64,000 nt of DNA from Pedobacter cryoconitis. GTDB lineage: Bacteria; Bacteroidota; Bacteroidia; Sphingobacteriales; Sphingobacteriaceae. Positions 54,016 to 62,070 of this stretch are shown in pieces (positions within the stretch are counted from its first letter, which is position 1; each line of letters starts with the position of its first letter). The translations under genes and the position numbers were made by a program. The notes beneath the pieces were generated by a model, which had not been told where the DNA came from, made no database searches, and saw only the letters and a program-made list of their open reading frames with translations. The DNA lies in NCBI RefSeq assembly GCF_014200605.1, contig NZ_JACHCE010000001.1, forward strand, positions 682,001 to 746,000, given 5' to 3'.

Positions 54016-55650
54016 TTATTTAGCAGGAAACAGTTGTTCAGCCATTTTCTGATCATGACCATAAATGTCTTCTCTGAAATTGATCAGTCCGTTTTTATCT
54101 ACCCAGCTGGTAAAGTAAGCTATAATTACAGGTACAGGCACTTTCATCGTCACCCATACTTCTGTCTTCGAATTCATTGCTTTATCAATTTTTTCTGTTG
54201 TCCACTCTGGTCTGTCAGCCAATAAATATTCAGCTAAAGATTTCGGCTTCGCCAGACGGATACAACCGTGGCTGAATGCGCGTTTATCTTCCGCAAACAG
54301 GGATTTGGCAGGGGTATCATGCAGATAAATATTATAACTGTTAGGGAACAGGAACTTGACACGTCCCAAAGAATTTGAATTGCCTGGTTTTTGACGTACC
54401 AATGGCAGGCCATCACTAAAACCATACTGTTCCATATTTTTTTGTGCAAGGAAATTACGGTTTTTACGCATTGCAGGTAGTATTTCGGCACGTACGATAC
54501 TTGGCGGGATATTCCAGTAGGGGCTAAAAACAATGTTTTTTAAGTTATTACTGAATATTACCGTTTTGCTGGCTGCTTTTCCAACTACGATTCCCATGTT
54601 AAGCACTTCTTTTTTAGCTTCAAATACATGCAGCTTATATTCCGGGATATTTACTAAAATAAGTTTCCCATCAGGCATCAGAGGCGACCAGCGGATTCTT
54701 TCCAGGTTGATCAGCATTTGCTGGATACGGGCTTCAACAGGTGTGTTTAAAGCAGTCAGTAATGCGCGGTCTGGTTTCCCGGTTTGACTATAGCCAAATT
54801 GTAATTGTGCATTTTTGATTGCTGCGGTAAATTCAGCAGTATAAACGTGGCTGGAATCTCCGGCTTTCCAATCACCAAAATCAATCAGTCTTTGTTTAAG
54901 CTGTGAAACCACTAATCCTGAATCCCCTTCTTTTAGCTGTTTAACAGCAGCAAGGTCAAGTTGTGGCCAGTTACCTCTTTTCTGAATACTGTACCAGCGG
55001 ATTAATTCTTTATTTAAGGTTTTATAATAGCTGTTTACAGGTTCCCATTGTTCTATTCCAGCGCCCTTTTTTGCGACCAGCGAATCCAGTAAAGCAACTG
55101 CATTGATTTTCTTTCTGGGAATATACCATTGTAAAGCTGCAGGATCTACTTTTCCGGCATAAGCATTAGTTACAAAATTAAAAAAATGCTGGGTTAGCTC
55201 CAGTTCCAGCTTAACCAGAGCCGGGCTCACTGCGCGGATCAGGGTATCTTTACTCACCAATATATTTAGCTGATTACGCAATACCATATCATTTTTAGTA
55301 CTATCCCTGGAAGTTGAATCATAACTTTTATCCAGTTCATAAAATACCCTGGTCTGTTCTGCAATCCCTTTTTCTGTTAACCAGGCAAACTGAAAGTTCC
55401 TGCTGTTATAGAAATTCCTCAAACGGAGTGCTGAGCTATCCTCCAGTTTAGTATCAATAATATATTTCTCCAGTTCCATACTATCAATTAATAGCTTAGT
55501 CACTGCATTTTTAGGCGTAATAGTTACATCTCTGGCTATTTTTTTAGTCTCTTTTCGCTGACATTGTACTAAGAATAAAGATGTCAGGACGATCAATAAC
55601 AAGAACGGAGATCCTGAAATTGAAAAAATGGAGCGGAGTTTTAGTTTCAT
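54016..55650 (-). CDS. L,D-transpeptidase of the YcbB/LdtD type
   Basis: A periplasmic cell-wall enzyme forming 3-3 or protein crosslinks. The 544 residues have a lipoprotein-type leader (FLVQCQRK), a long N-terminal scaffold domain, a peptidoglycan-binding helix region (QLKQRLIDFGDW, AQLQFGYSQTG, ~270-310), and the YkuD catalytic domain with HDTPAKSLF and the Cys of SHGCIRL (about residue 460). The long insertion in the catalytic domain, between INLERIRW and the final motif, is typical of the YcbB branch. Confidence 0.93.
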   Translation of the reverse strand: MKLKLRSIFSISGSPFLLLIVLTSLFLVQCQRKETKKIARDVTITPKNAVTKLLIDSMELEKYIIDTKLEDSSALRLRNFYNSRNFQFAWLTEKGIAEQTRVFYELDKSYDSTSRDSTKNDMVLRNQLNILVSKDTLIRAVSPALVKLELELTQHFFNFVTNAYAGKVDPAALQWYIPRKKINAVALLDSLVAKKGAGIEQWEPVNSYYKTLNKELIRWYSIQKRGNWPQLDLAAVKQLKEGDSGLVVSQLKQRLIDFGDWKAGDSSHVYTAEFTAAIKNAQLQFGYSQTGKPDRALLTALNTPVEARIQQMLINLERIRWSPLMPDGKLILVNIPEYKLHVFEAKKEVLNMGIVVGKAASKTVIFSNNLKNIVFSPYWNIPPSIVRAEILPAMRKNRNFLAQKNMEQYGFSDGLPLVRQKPGNSNSLGRVKFLFPNSYNIYLHDTPAKSLFAEDKRAFSHGCIRLAKPKSLAEYLLADRPEWTTEKIDKAMNSKTEVWVTMKVPVPVIIAYFTSWVDKNGLINFREDIYGHDQKMAEQLFPAK

Positions 55651-55673
55651 CTGATCAATATATTAAATATATG

Positions 55674-56495
55674 TTATTGCCTGATAACGGGTTGGAAGAA
55701 TTCGTCCACTTTGCGGTTAAATTCATCTCTGTGTTCAATTAAAGTAGCATGTCCGGATTTAGGAACAATCCATAACTGGCCCTCAGGAATATGTTTGGCA
55801 ATTAAAACCGTATGTTCGGTGTTAATCAGATCATGATCACCACCAATAATTAATGCAGGGCATTTAATCTGGCTCAGTGCTGTTAAAGGAATATTTGGCT
55901 GTTGCCAATCCAGTAAAAAGACTTTCCAGTCATTCTTTTCTTTCGGTGTTTTATAGTTTTTGTCCTTACCTGCTAAAAAAGTCTCCTGTTCAGATTTCCA
56001 GAATTCAGGTTTCAGTGCAGTAGAATCAGGCCAGAGATTTGCACCGGTTGAAGCCAGTTTGATTACTTTTTCAGGATGTCTTATAGCCATCATCAGTGCA
56101 TTAATGCCGCCATCACTCCAGCCAACCACATAGGCCGAATCCAGGTGCATAGAATCGAGTAAAGCGGCATAGTCATCAGCCATCATTTCGAAACTTAAAG
56201 AGTCACGTGTGTCTATAGAATTTCCATGCGCACGGCTGTCGGCTACAATCACTTTGTATTTTTTAGAGAAATAGGGGATATTGCCAGTAAAAGAGCTGAT
56301 ATCACCACCATTTCCATGAATCATCAATAAAGGTTTACCAGAACCATAAGTCTCATAGTACATTTTAAAGCCTCTGATGTCAAAGTATTTTCCTGTCTTT
56401 TTGTTGTTTCCGTAATTAATTACTTTATCCTGACAGGCATTGATCAGCAGGACTAAAACACAGCAGGAAAATAGAAATATGTCTTTTATACGCAT
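55674..56495 (-). CDS. Alpha/beta hydrolase lipoprotein
   Basis: A 273-residue exported hydrolase. A lipoprotein leader (LLINACQDK) is followed by the alpha/beta fold: HGNGGD (oxyanion loop), the nucleophile GWSDGG, the acid in GGDHDLI, and the catalytic His in SGHATLIEH. It is 23 bp before the L,D-transpeptidase gene on the same strand, so it may share its transcript. The substrate is unknown. Confidence 0.9.
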   Translation of the reverse strand: MRIKDIFLFSCCVLVLLINACQDKVINYGNNKKTGKYFDIRGFKMYYETYGSGKPLLMIHGNGGDISSFTGNIPYFSKKYKVIVADSRAHGNSIDTRDSLSFEMMADDYAALLDSMHLDSAYVVGWSDGGINALMMAIRHPEKVIKLASTGANLWPDSTALKPEFWKSEQETFLAGKDKNYKTPKEKNDWKVFLLDWQQPNIPLTALSQIKCPALIIGGDHDLINTEHTVLIAKHIPEGQLWIVPKSGHATLIEHRDEFNRKVDEFFQPVIRQ

Positions 56496-56620
56496 AGTAT
56501 TTTGTGATGTAGGGTATTTAATAAGGGGTACAATATGGTCAAATATTGGGGTAAAATAGGGTTTTTAGTCGTATTTCATCAATATTTGCTCCAAAAATAT
56601 AAAGGCGGGAAAAGTAATAT

Positions 56621-56628
56621 TATATTTG
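56621..56628 (+). promoter_or_regulatory. Candidate -7 promoter element of the PAP2-like gene
   Basis: TATATTTG fits TAnnTTTG and is 30 bp before the ATG at 56659. No clear -33 element is seen at the usual distance. Confidence 0.35.
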
Positions 56629-56658
56629 TTGCGACAAAATCTAACCTGATTCATATTA

Positions 56659-57279
56659 ATGCAGACTAAACAGCTGACCTGGCAGTTCGCCTGGGAGTAT
56701 CCGGCCTTCAGGGTGAAATTTATATTAGGACTCTTAGTGATGTTTCTGATACTTTTTTACCTGCAGGATTTTTTCTTGTTTATACAAGCCCGGAACGGTG
56801 TTTTGATGGATGACTGGGTATTGAGCCGTTTACCAGCTCATGATGTTTCTCATTATATCTTTCTTATACTTTATCCGGCAACAGGTTTTTTCATCTGGAG
56901 GCTGATCAAGAATTCTTCTATTTGTATTACTGCGCTGTGGGGATATATTTTTCTCTGTCTGGCCAGAATGATTACAATTTCGCTGATTCCGCTGGATGCG
57001 CCCATGAATCTTGTTCATCTCAGTGATCCTTTTTCTATCATTTTTTACGGATCAAATGTGATTACAAAAGACTTGTTCTTTTCGGGGCATACCGCAACGC
57101 TGTGCCTGGTAGGGCTATGTCTGGAAAATAAAACTGAAAAAATGATCATTTTCTTTGCCACCGCGGTATTGGGTGTTTTGTTGTTAATTCAACATGTGCA
57201 TTATACAGCAGATGTACTTGCTGCGCCAGTATTTAGCTATATATTCTGGTATCTTGGCAAAACTATAACAAGGATCTGA
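56659..57279 (+). CDS. PAP2/sphingomyelin synthase-like membrane protein
   Basis: A 206-residue inner-membrane protein with about six hydrophobic segments. Two motifs stand out near the end: DLFFSGHTATL (His144) and HYTADV (His181, Asp185). Their order and spacing fit the PAP2_C family of sphingomyelin/inositol-phosphoceramide synthases (SGHT and HYTxDV) better than bacterial PAP2 phosphatases, which have a KX6RP motif first. Sphingobacteria make ceramides, so a head-group transferase acting on ceramide is plausible. A plain lipid phosphatase remains possible. Its own promoter element is present, and no sphingolipid genes lie nearby. Confidence 0.68.
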   Translation: MQTKQLTWQFAWEYPAFRVKFILGLLVMFLILFYLQDFFLFIQARNGVLMDDWVLSRLPAHDVSHYIFLILYPATGFFIWRLIKNSSICITALWGYIFLCLARMITISLIPLDAPMNLVHLSDPFSIIFYGSNVITKDLFFSGHTATLCLVGLCLENKTEKMIIFFATAVLGVLLLIQHVHYTADVLAAPVFSYIFWYLGKTITRI

Positions 57280-57381
57280 TTTGGCAGTCCTTAGGGCCTG
57301 TTTAAATTGGCCAGTCATTAATTTACGTATAATTTTAATCAGGGAATCTGCCATACAGGCTGATTCCATATATCCTTTTAA

Positions 57382-58842
57382 ATGGAAGTTAAAAATTTAG
57401 AACCTCAGGAACTCTGGAGCAATTTCGCAAAGCTGAACGCTGTGCCCCGTGCTTCAAAAAAAGAAGAACGTGTAATTGCATTTATGGTCGGTTTTGGAAA
57501 TGACCTTGGCCTGGAAACAGTGACAGACCCTATTGGAAATGTAGTGATCAAAAAACCTGCAACTCCGGGTATGGAAGATCGTAAAACAGTAGTTTTACAG
57601 TCTCACCTGGATATGGTACATCAGAAAAACAGTGATACCGTATTCAATTTTGACGAGCAGGGCATTGAAATGTTTGTTGATGAAGACTGGGTTAAAGCAA
57701 AAGGGACTACACTGGGGGCTGACAATGGAATAGGTGTAGCGGCAATCATGGCTTTATTAGCCTCAGAGACGATCGCACACCCCGCTTTGGAAGCTATGTT
57801 TACGATTGATGAAGAAACTGGCATGACGGGCGCTAAAGAGCTTGATCCGGTTAACTTCTCTGGTTCTATCTTATTGAACCTGGATACAGAAGAAGATGAT
57901 GAACTAACTATCGGCTGCGCCGGAGGAATAGATACCAATACCAGTTATCAGTATCAGCAGCAAAATGTTGCAGCTTCGTCTGTAGCTTTTGAAATTACCA
58001 TTAAGGGTTTGAAGGGCGGACATTCAGGAATGGATATCCATAAAGGCAGAGGAAATGCCAACAAACTGATGAACCGTTTATTTTATACTGCTGTTGAAAC
58101 GGTAAATCTTCAATTAAGTACAATCAATGGTGGCAGTTTAAGAAACGCGATCCCAAGAGAATCAGCTGCGGTAGTAGTGGTGTCTGATAGCGAAAAAGTA
58201 GTGTTCGAAGAATTTGTCAAAGCATTCACAGCATTACTTCAAGAAGAATATCAGACTGTAGAGCCAGGATTAACTGTTTTGTTAGCTGAAACGGTTTTAC
58301 CTGCACAGGTAATGGTTAAAGCTGATTTCAAGAAGATCCTGAATGCAGTTTATGCTATGCCAAATGGTGTTTTCAGAATGAGTCCTGATATTGAGGATTT
58401 AGTGGAAGCTTCCAGTAATCTGGCCAGAGTAATTGTTAAAGATGGCTCATTTATTACCCAGTCTCTGCAACGCAGCAGTGTGGAGAGTACTAAAACTGAT
58501 GTATCCAATGCAATTCGTGCTTCTTTTGAGAATATGGGCTGTGAGGTTAAACAGGCAGGGGATTACCCGGGATGGAAACCTAACCCTGATTCTGATATTT
58601 TAAGATTGATGACAGGATTATATCAGACTGCTTTTGGTAAAGAACCTAAAGTTGATGCTTGCCATGCCGGGTTGGAATGTGGTATTTTAGGCGGTCACTT
58701 ACCTGGAATGGATATGATTTCTTTCGGACCTACTATCAGAGGGGCACATTCGCCGGATGAAAGAGTTCAGATCTCTTCTGTTCAAAAATTCTGGGGCTAT
58801 TTGCTTACTATTTTAAAAGAAATCCCCAAAAACACTAAATAA
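57382..58842 (+). CDS. pepD: Beta-Ala-His/aminoacyl-histidine dipeptidase (PepD), M20 family
   Basis: A cytosolic di-zinc dipeptidase. The 486 residues carry QSHLDMVHQ (His75, Asp77), GADNGIG (bridging Asp114), DEETGMTGA (Glu144, Glu145), a lid/dimer domain in the middle (FEITIKGLKGGHSGMDI), and the C-terminal GAHSPDERV His. This matches PepD, which splits Xaa-His dipeptides. It is followed after 41 bp by fabV. Confidence 0.93.
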   Translation: MEVKNLEPQELWSNFAKLNAVPRASKKEERVIAFMVGFGNDLGLETVTDPIGNVVIKKPATPGMEDRKTVVLQSHLDMVHQKNSDTVFNFDEQGIEMFVDEDWVKAKGTTLGADNGIGVAAIMALLASETIAHPALEAMFTIDEETGMTGAKELDPVNFSGSILLNLDTEEDDELTIGCAGGIDTNTSYQYQQQNVAASSVAFEITIKGLKGGHSGMDIHKGRGNANKLMNRLFYTAVETVNLQLSTINGGSLRNAIPRESAAVVVVSDSEKVVFEEFVKAFTALLQEEYQTVEPGLTVLLAETVLPAQVMVKADFKKILNAVYAMPNGVFRMSPDIEDLVEASSNLARVIVKDGSFITQSLQRSSVESTKTDVSNAIRASFENMGCEVKQAGDYPGWKPNPDSDILRLMTGLYQTAFGKEPKVDACHAGLECGILGGHLPGMDMISFGPTIRGAHSPDERVQISSVQKFWGYLLTILKEIPKNTK

Positions 58843-58883
58843 AAAAGAATTACTTACTTTAGACCTTTTTTAAAGAAACATTT

Positions 58884-60074
58884 ATGATTATTGCACCAAG
58901 AATACGTGGTTTTATCTGCCTGACTGCTCATCCCGAAGGATGTGAGCAAAATGTTGTCAATCAAATTAACTACGTGAAATCAAAGGGCGCTATTGCTGGC
59001 CCTAAACGTGTATTGGTTATTGGCGCATCTACAGGATTTGGATTGGCATCAAGAATTACCAGTGCTTTTGGATCTGACGCATCTACTATCGGTGTGTACT
59101 TCGAAAAGCCACCTGCACCAGGCAAAACAGCTTCACCAGGCTGGTATAATACTGCAGCTTTTGAGGCTAAGGCACACGAAGCTGGTTTATATGCTAAAAG
59201 TATCAATGGAGATGCTTTTTCTGATGAAATCAAACAAAAAACATTAGAACTGATCAAAGCTGATTTAGGTCAGATTGATTTAGTGATCTATAGCCTGGCA
59301 TCGCCCCGCAGAACACATCCTAAAACAGGGGTTGTCTATAATTCTGTTCTGAAACCAATTGGTCAGAGTTTTACCAACAAAACAGTAGACTTTCATACTG
59401 GTATAGTTTCTGATATCTCGATTCAGCCAGCTAATGAAGAAGAAATTGAAAATACCGTTGAAGTGATGGGAGGGGAGGACTGGGGTTTCTGGATCGAAGA
59501 TCTTAAAGCTGCTGGTTTATTAGCAGAAGGAGCTACTACTGTTGCTTATTCTTATATCGGGCCGGAAGTAACTGAATCGGTTTACCGCAAAGGAACGATC
59601 GGCCGTGCTAAAGATAACCTGGAAGCTACTGCTTTCAGTATTACTGAAAAGTTGAAAGATTTGAATGGAAAAGCATATGTTTCTGTAAACAAAGCTCTGG
59701 TTACCCAGGCTAGTTCTGCTATCCCGGTTATCCCATTATATATTTCGTTGCTTTATAAAGTGATGAAAGCTAAAGGGACACATGAAGGTTGTATTGAACA
59801 GATTCAGCGTTTATTCCAGGATAGATTATACACTGGTGCTGAAATTCCAACTGATGCTAACGGAAGAATCCGTGTGGATGATTGGGAAATGGATGAGGCT
59901 GTTCAGGCAGAGGTCAGCAAACTATGGGCTGGCATCTCTACAGAAAGTTTGCCGGAATTGGGCGACCTTGCCGGTTACAAACATGACTTCCTTAATCTGT
60001 TCGGCTTTGATGTGGCTGGTGTGGATTATGAGGTTGAATCTGATGAAATGAAACAAGTGCCAGGATTGGTTTAA
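58884..60074 (+). CDS. fabV: Trans-2-enoyl-CoA/ACP reductase FabV
   Basis: An NADH-dependent enoyl reductase that completes the fatty-acid elongation cycle; it resists triclosan, unlike FabI. The 396-residue length is right. The N-terminal MIIAPRIRGFICLTAHPEGC, the nucleotide site VLVIGASTGFGLASR (~43-57), and the catalytic pair Tyr234 and Lys243 in YRKGTIGRAK (Y-X8-K) are as in FabV. A good terminator follows. Confidence 0.95.
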   Translation: MIIAPRIRGFICLTAHPEGCEQNVVNQINYVKSKGAIAGPKRVLVIGASTGFGLASRITSAFGSDASTIGVYFEKPPAPGKTASPGWYNTAAFEAKAHEAGLYAKSINGDAFSDEIKQKTLELIKADLGQIDLVIYSLASPRRTHPKTGVVYNSVLKPIGQSFTNKTVDFHTGIVSDISIQPANEEEIENTVEVMGGEDWGFWIEDLKAAGLLAEGATTVAYSYIGPEVTESVYRKGTIGRAKDNLEATAFSITEKLKDLNGKAYVSVNKALVTQASSAIPVIPLYISLLYKVMKAKGTHEGCIEQIQRLFQDRLYTGAEIPTDANGRIRVDDWEMDEAVQAEVSKLWAGISTESLPELGDLAGYKHDFLNLFGFDVAGVDYEVESDEMKQVPGLV

Positions 60075-60094
60075 ATCTGGATTTTATTGATATT

Positions 60095-60130
60095 AAAAGA
60101 GGGTTTCCATTTTTGGGAGCCCTCTTTTTT
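60095..60130 (+). terminator. Terminator of pepD-fabV
   Basis: AAAAGAGGG (60095-60103) pairs with CCCTCTTTT (60120-60128), with inner TTTCC/GGGAG pairing and a T-run. It starts 21 bp past the fabV stop. Confidence 0.85.
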
Positions 60131-60201
60131 TATGTGATATTGTGTGCTTTTTTATTGATTTACAGTTGTTTGGTTTTATTTTGTGTAAAATATAATTTTA
60201 T

Positions 60202-60214
60202 ACAATATAGTTGT
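60202..60214 (+). promoter_or_regulatory. Candidate OhrR operator
   Basis: ACAA-N5-TTGT (60202-60214) in the AT-rich region before the ohrR start resembles the OhrR box (core TACAATT-AATTGTA), with one arm weaker. If bound, it would block transcription of both the regulator and ohr. Confidence 0.35.
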
Positions 60215-60234
60215 GCACTATTCGTTTAATAGAC

Positions 60235-60669
60235 ATGGAAATGCTAAAACTGGAGCAGCAGCTCTGCTTCCCGATCTACGCTCTGTCAAGACAGATCACC
60301 GCTTTGTACCGCCCCTTGCTGGAAAAGCTGGACCTCACTTATCCGCAGTATTTAGTGATGCTGTTGCTTTGGGACAGGAACAAGATCAGTATCAAAGAAA
60401 TTGGAGAGAAGCTTTTACTGGACACCGGAACTTTAACCCCTTTACTGAAAAGACTGGAGCAAAAGAAATACCTGACCAGAAAAAGAAGTGAAGGGGATGA
60501 GCGTATCGTATTGATCGAATTAACCAGCAGCGGACAGAAATTGAAATATTCGGCAGCAGGGATACCGGGTGCATTGTTTTGTGCATTGGATATTACCGAA
60601 ACTGAAATGGTCAGCCTACAACAAAAACTAACAGGAATTTTAAATACAATAAACAAACAAAATGGATAA
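60235..60669 (+). CDS. ohrR: MarR-family peroxide sensor (OhrR-like)
   Basis: A 144-residue MarR regulator. The N-terminal QLCFPIYALSRQ places a Cys at position 11, matching the reactive Cys of OhrR. The winged helix is at ~45-85 (ISIKEIGEKLLLDTGTLTPLLKRLE). It lies just before ohr and overlaps it by 8 bp, the usual arrangement in which peroxide oxidises the Cys and frees the operator. I start it at the ATG at 60235; a TTG at 60211 lies inside the possible operator. Confidence 0.9.
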   Translation: MEMLKLEQQLCFPIYALSRQITALYRPLLEKLDLTYPQYLVMLLLWDRNKISIKEIGEKLLLDTGTLTPLLKRLEQKKYLTRKRSEGDERIVLIELTSSGQKLKYSAAGIPGALFCALDITETEMVSLQQKLTGILNTINKQNG

Positions 60670-61087
60670 AATAGAAAAACTGTATACTGCCGAAGCCAGT
60701 GCTACCGGCGGTAGAAATGGAAATGTAAAATCATCGGACGGAGTTTTAGACCTTGAAGTAAGAATGCCTAAAGAGCTTGGGGGTGGGGCAGGGGCCTATA
60801 CTAACCCGGAACAGCTTTTTGCTGCTGGTTATGCCGCTTGTTTTGACAGCGCGTTGAATTTGGTTATCAAAATGGAGAAGGTTCAGACTGGTGAAACCAG
60901 GGTGACAGCGCAGGTGAGCATAGGAAAGAATACCACTGGTGGTTTCCAGCTCGCTGTTAAACTAAAAGTTTCTATTCCTGATGTTACTGCTGAGGTAGCT
61001 AAGGCATTAACTGAAAAAGCACATCATGTATGTCCTTATTCGAATGCTACACGCGGCAATATCGAGGTAGAACTTGAAAATGTTTAG
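60662..61087 (+). CDS. ohr: Organic hydroperoxide reductase Ohr
   Basis: A 141-residue thiol peroxidase that reduces lipid and organic peroxides. The two catalytic cysteines are Cys60 in GYAACFDSA and Cys124 in HHVCPYSNATRGN, and the active-site Arg18 and Glu50 are present. The ATG overlaps the ohrR 3' end by 8 bp, so the pair is coexpressed. Confidence 0.95.
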   Translation: MDKIEKLYTAEASATGGRNGNVKSSDGVLDLEVRMPKELGGGAGAYTNPEQLFAAGYAACFDSALNLVIKMEKVQTGETRVTAQVSIGKNTTGGFQLAVKLKVSIPDVTAEVAKALTEKAHHVCPYSNATRGNIEVELENV

Positions 61088-61190
61088 CTAATTAACCAGG
61101 CTTTAGGCCGGGACTGATTCTCTAATGATCAGGGCAATTGCCTGAATTGGTTTTCATACTAGTCTGTAAGGGGCTGGTTCTAGTTGAAAA

Positions 61191-61290
61191 ACCTATTAAA
61201 ACAGCCTTGAAGGGCTATTGGGAGGGGGTTAGAAGGACTGGAGTCCTTTCGATGTCCTTCCAACCCCCTTTCAAGGGCCTTTCAATAGGT
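61191..61290. repeat. Large GC-rich hairpin in the origin region
   Basis: A 100-base imperfect palindrome. ACCTATT (61191-61197) pairs with AATAGGT (61284-61290), followed by an uneven middle stem, then a near-perfect stem GGGGGTT-a-GAAGGAC (61224-61238) with GTCCTTC-c-AACCCCC (61254-61268). An alternative inner pair AAGGAC/GTCCTT (61233-61238, 61243-61248) competes. The GC content is well above the surrounding DNA. It might be a terminator of ohr, a repeated mobile palindrome, or an RNA element. Confidence 0.65.
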
Positions 61291-61401
61291 ATTCAGGTAC
61301 CTGTTTGAATAAGTTTCTACAGGTGAACCGCATATTTTTGATTAAGACCTATTGATCCTCCTGATCTTTGTGTCTTATGAATCGTCAGGTTTTGTCGTTC
61401 T

Positions 61402-61452
61402 GAAGCCTTCTTATCTCCTTTCTGCTGGACGATCTGTCTGGGTGCAGGCTTC
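61402..61452. repeat. Short inverted repeat upstream of dnaA
   Basis: GAAGCCT (61402-61408) and AGGCTTC (61446-61452) form a 7-bp inverted repeat with a 37-base loop. I see no gene in 61291-61680. Confidence 0.3.
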
Positions 61453-61679
61453 TTAATGGGCGATGGAAAATCGGTCGTTACAGAAGGTTTATTTCATTTG
61501 GATGAAACATGATTTTATATTCCCTATTCAGGAATGTGCAAAACGTTTACCATTTTTTTCTGCCGTTCTATTTTTCCGATTCTTCAAATTATCGGGAACG
61601 GGCTTTTAAGCAGGTTTAATTGTTCACTCTGTTCAGTTTTTATGATCACTTTATAGAGGAAGCCTGTAGAGCCTTAATT

Positions 61680-61760
61680 TTAGGTAGCTATATTTTATTT
61701 TAAATCAGATATATATAGCTGTTATATTAATAATTAATGAATGACAAAATGTCGCATCTG
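61680..61760. other. AT-rich stretch, candidate origin unwinding region
   Basis: This 81-bp block is very AT-rich, with repeated TATATATAG, TTATATTAAT and TTAATGAAT segments. It lies 130-210 bp from the DnaA-box pair at 61888, a layout compatible with a duplex unwinding element. No function is shown by the sequence alone. Confidence 0.35.
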
Positions 61761-61887
61761 ATTTTTTGATTTAAAAAAATGTCTTTTGATCAGGTCTGAA
61801 TTATCAGATTTTTTTTGGTACTATTGTCTTGTATTTAGGAATGAATCCCTTTTGTTAAAGCAATAGTTATAAACACTGAATTTTCGA

Positions 61888-61906
61888 TGTGGATAAGTTA
61901 TCCACA
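61888..61906. other. DnaA-box palindrome, probable part of oriC
   Basis: TGTGGATAA (61888-61896), one G, then TTATCCACA (61898-61906): two perfect consensus DnaA boxes in head-to-head orientation. It lies 164 bp before the dnaA start. A degenerate box (TTATAAACA, 61867-61875, 7 of 9) is just upstream. I found no further exact boxes nearby. Confidence 0.7.
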
Positions 61907-62070
61907 AAAAAGGCGCTTTTTCTTAGGCTATCTTTTTGCCTGTTAGCGACTTATGAATTAGGTGAGATTTTATGATTTTTTGTTGGTAATTTTTAGGATC
62001 TTCGCCCTCCCAAAACGGCAGAGTGTTTGGTCGTTGTTTAAGTCGAATACCATTAATTTATAGAATAACT

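Noticed and set aside
57621..57938. A 105-residue minus-strand frame opposite pepD
   Set aside because: It is Ser-rich and antisense to the zinc-site region of PepD, typical of a coding shadow.
61088..62070. Search for tRNA or other known RNA genes in the origin gap
   Set aside because: I saw no cloverleaf with CCA-type end or known RNA motif; only the hairpin, DnaA boxes and AT-rich blocks.
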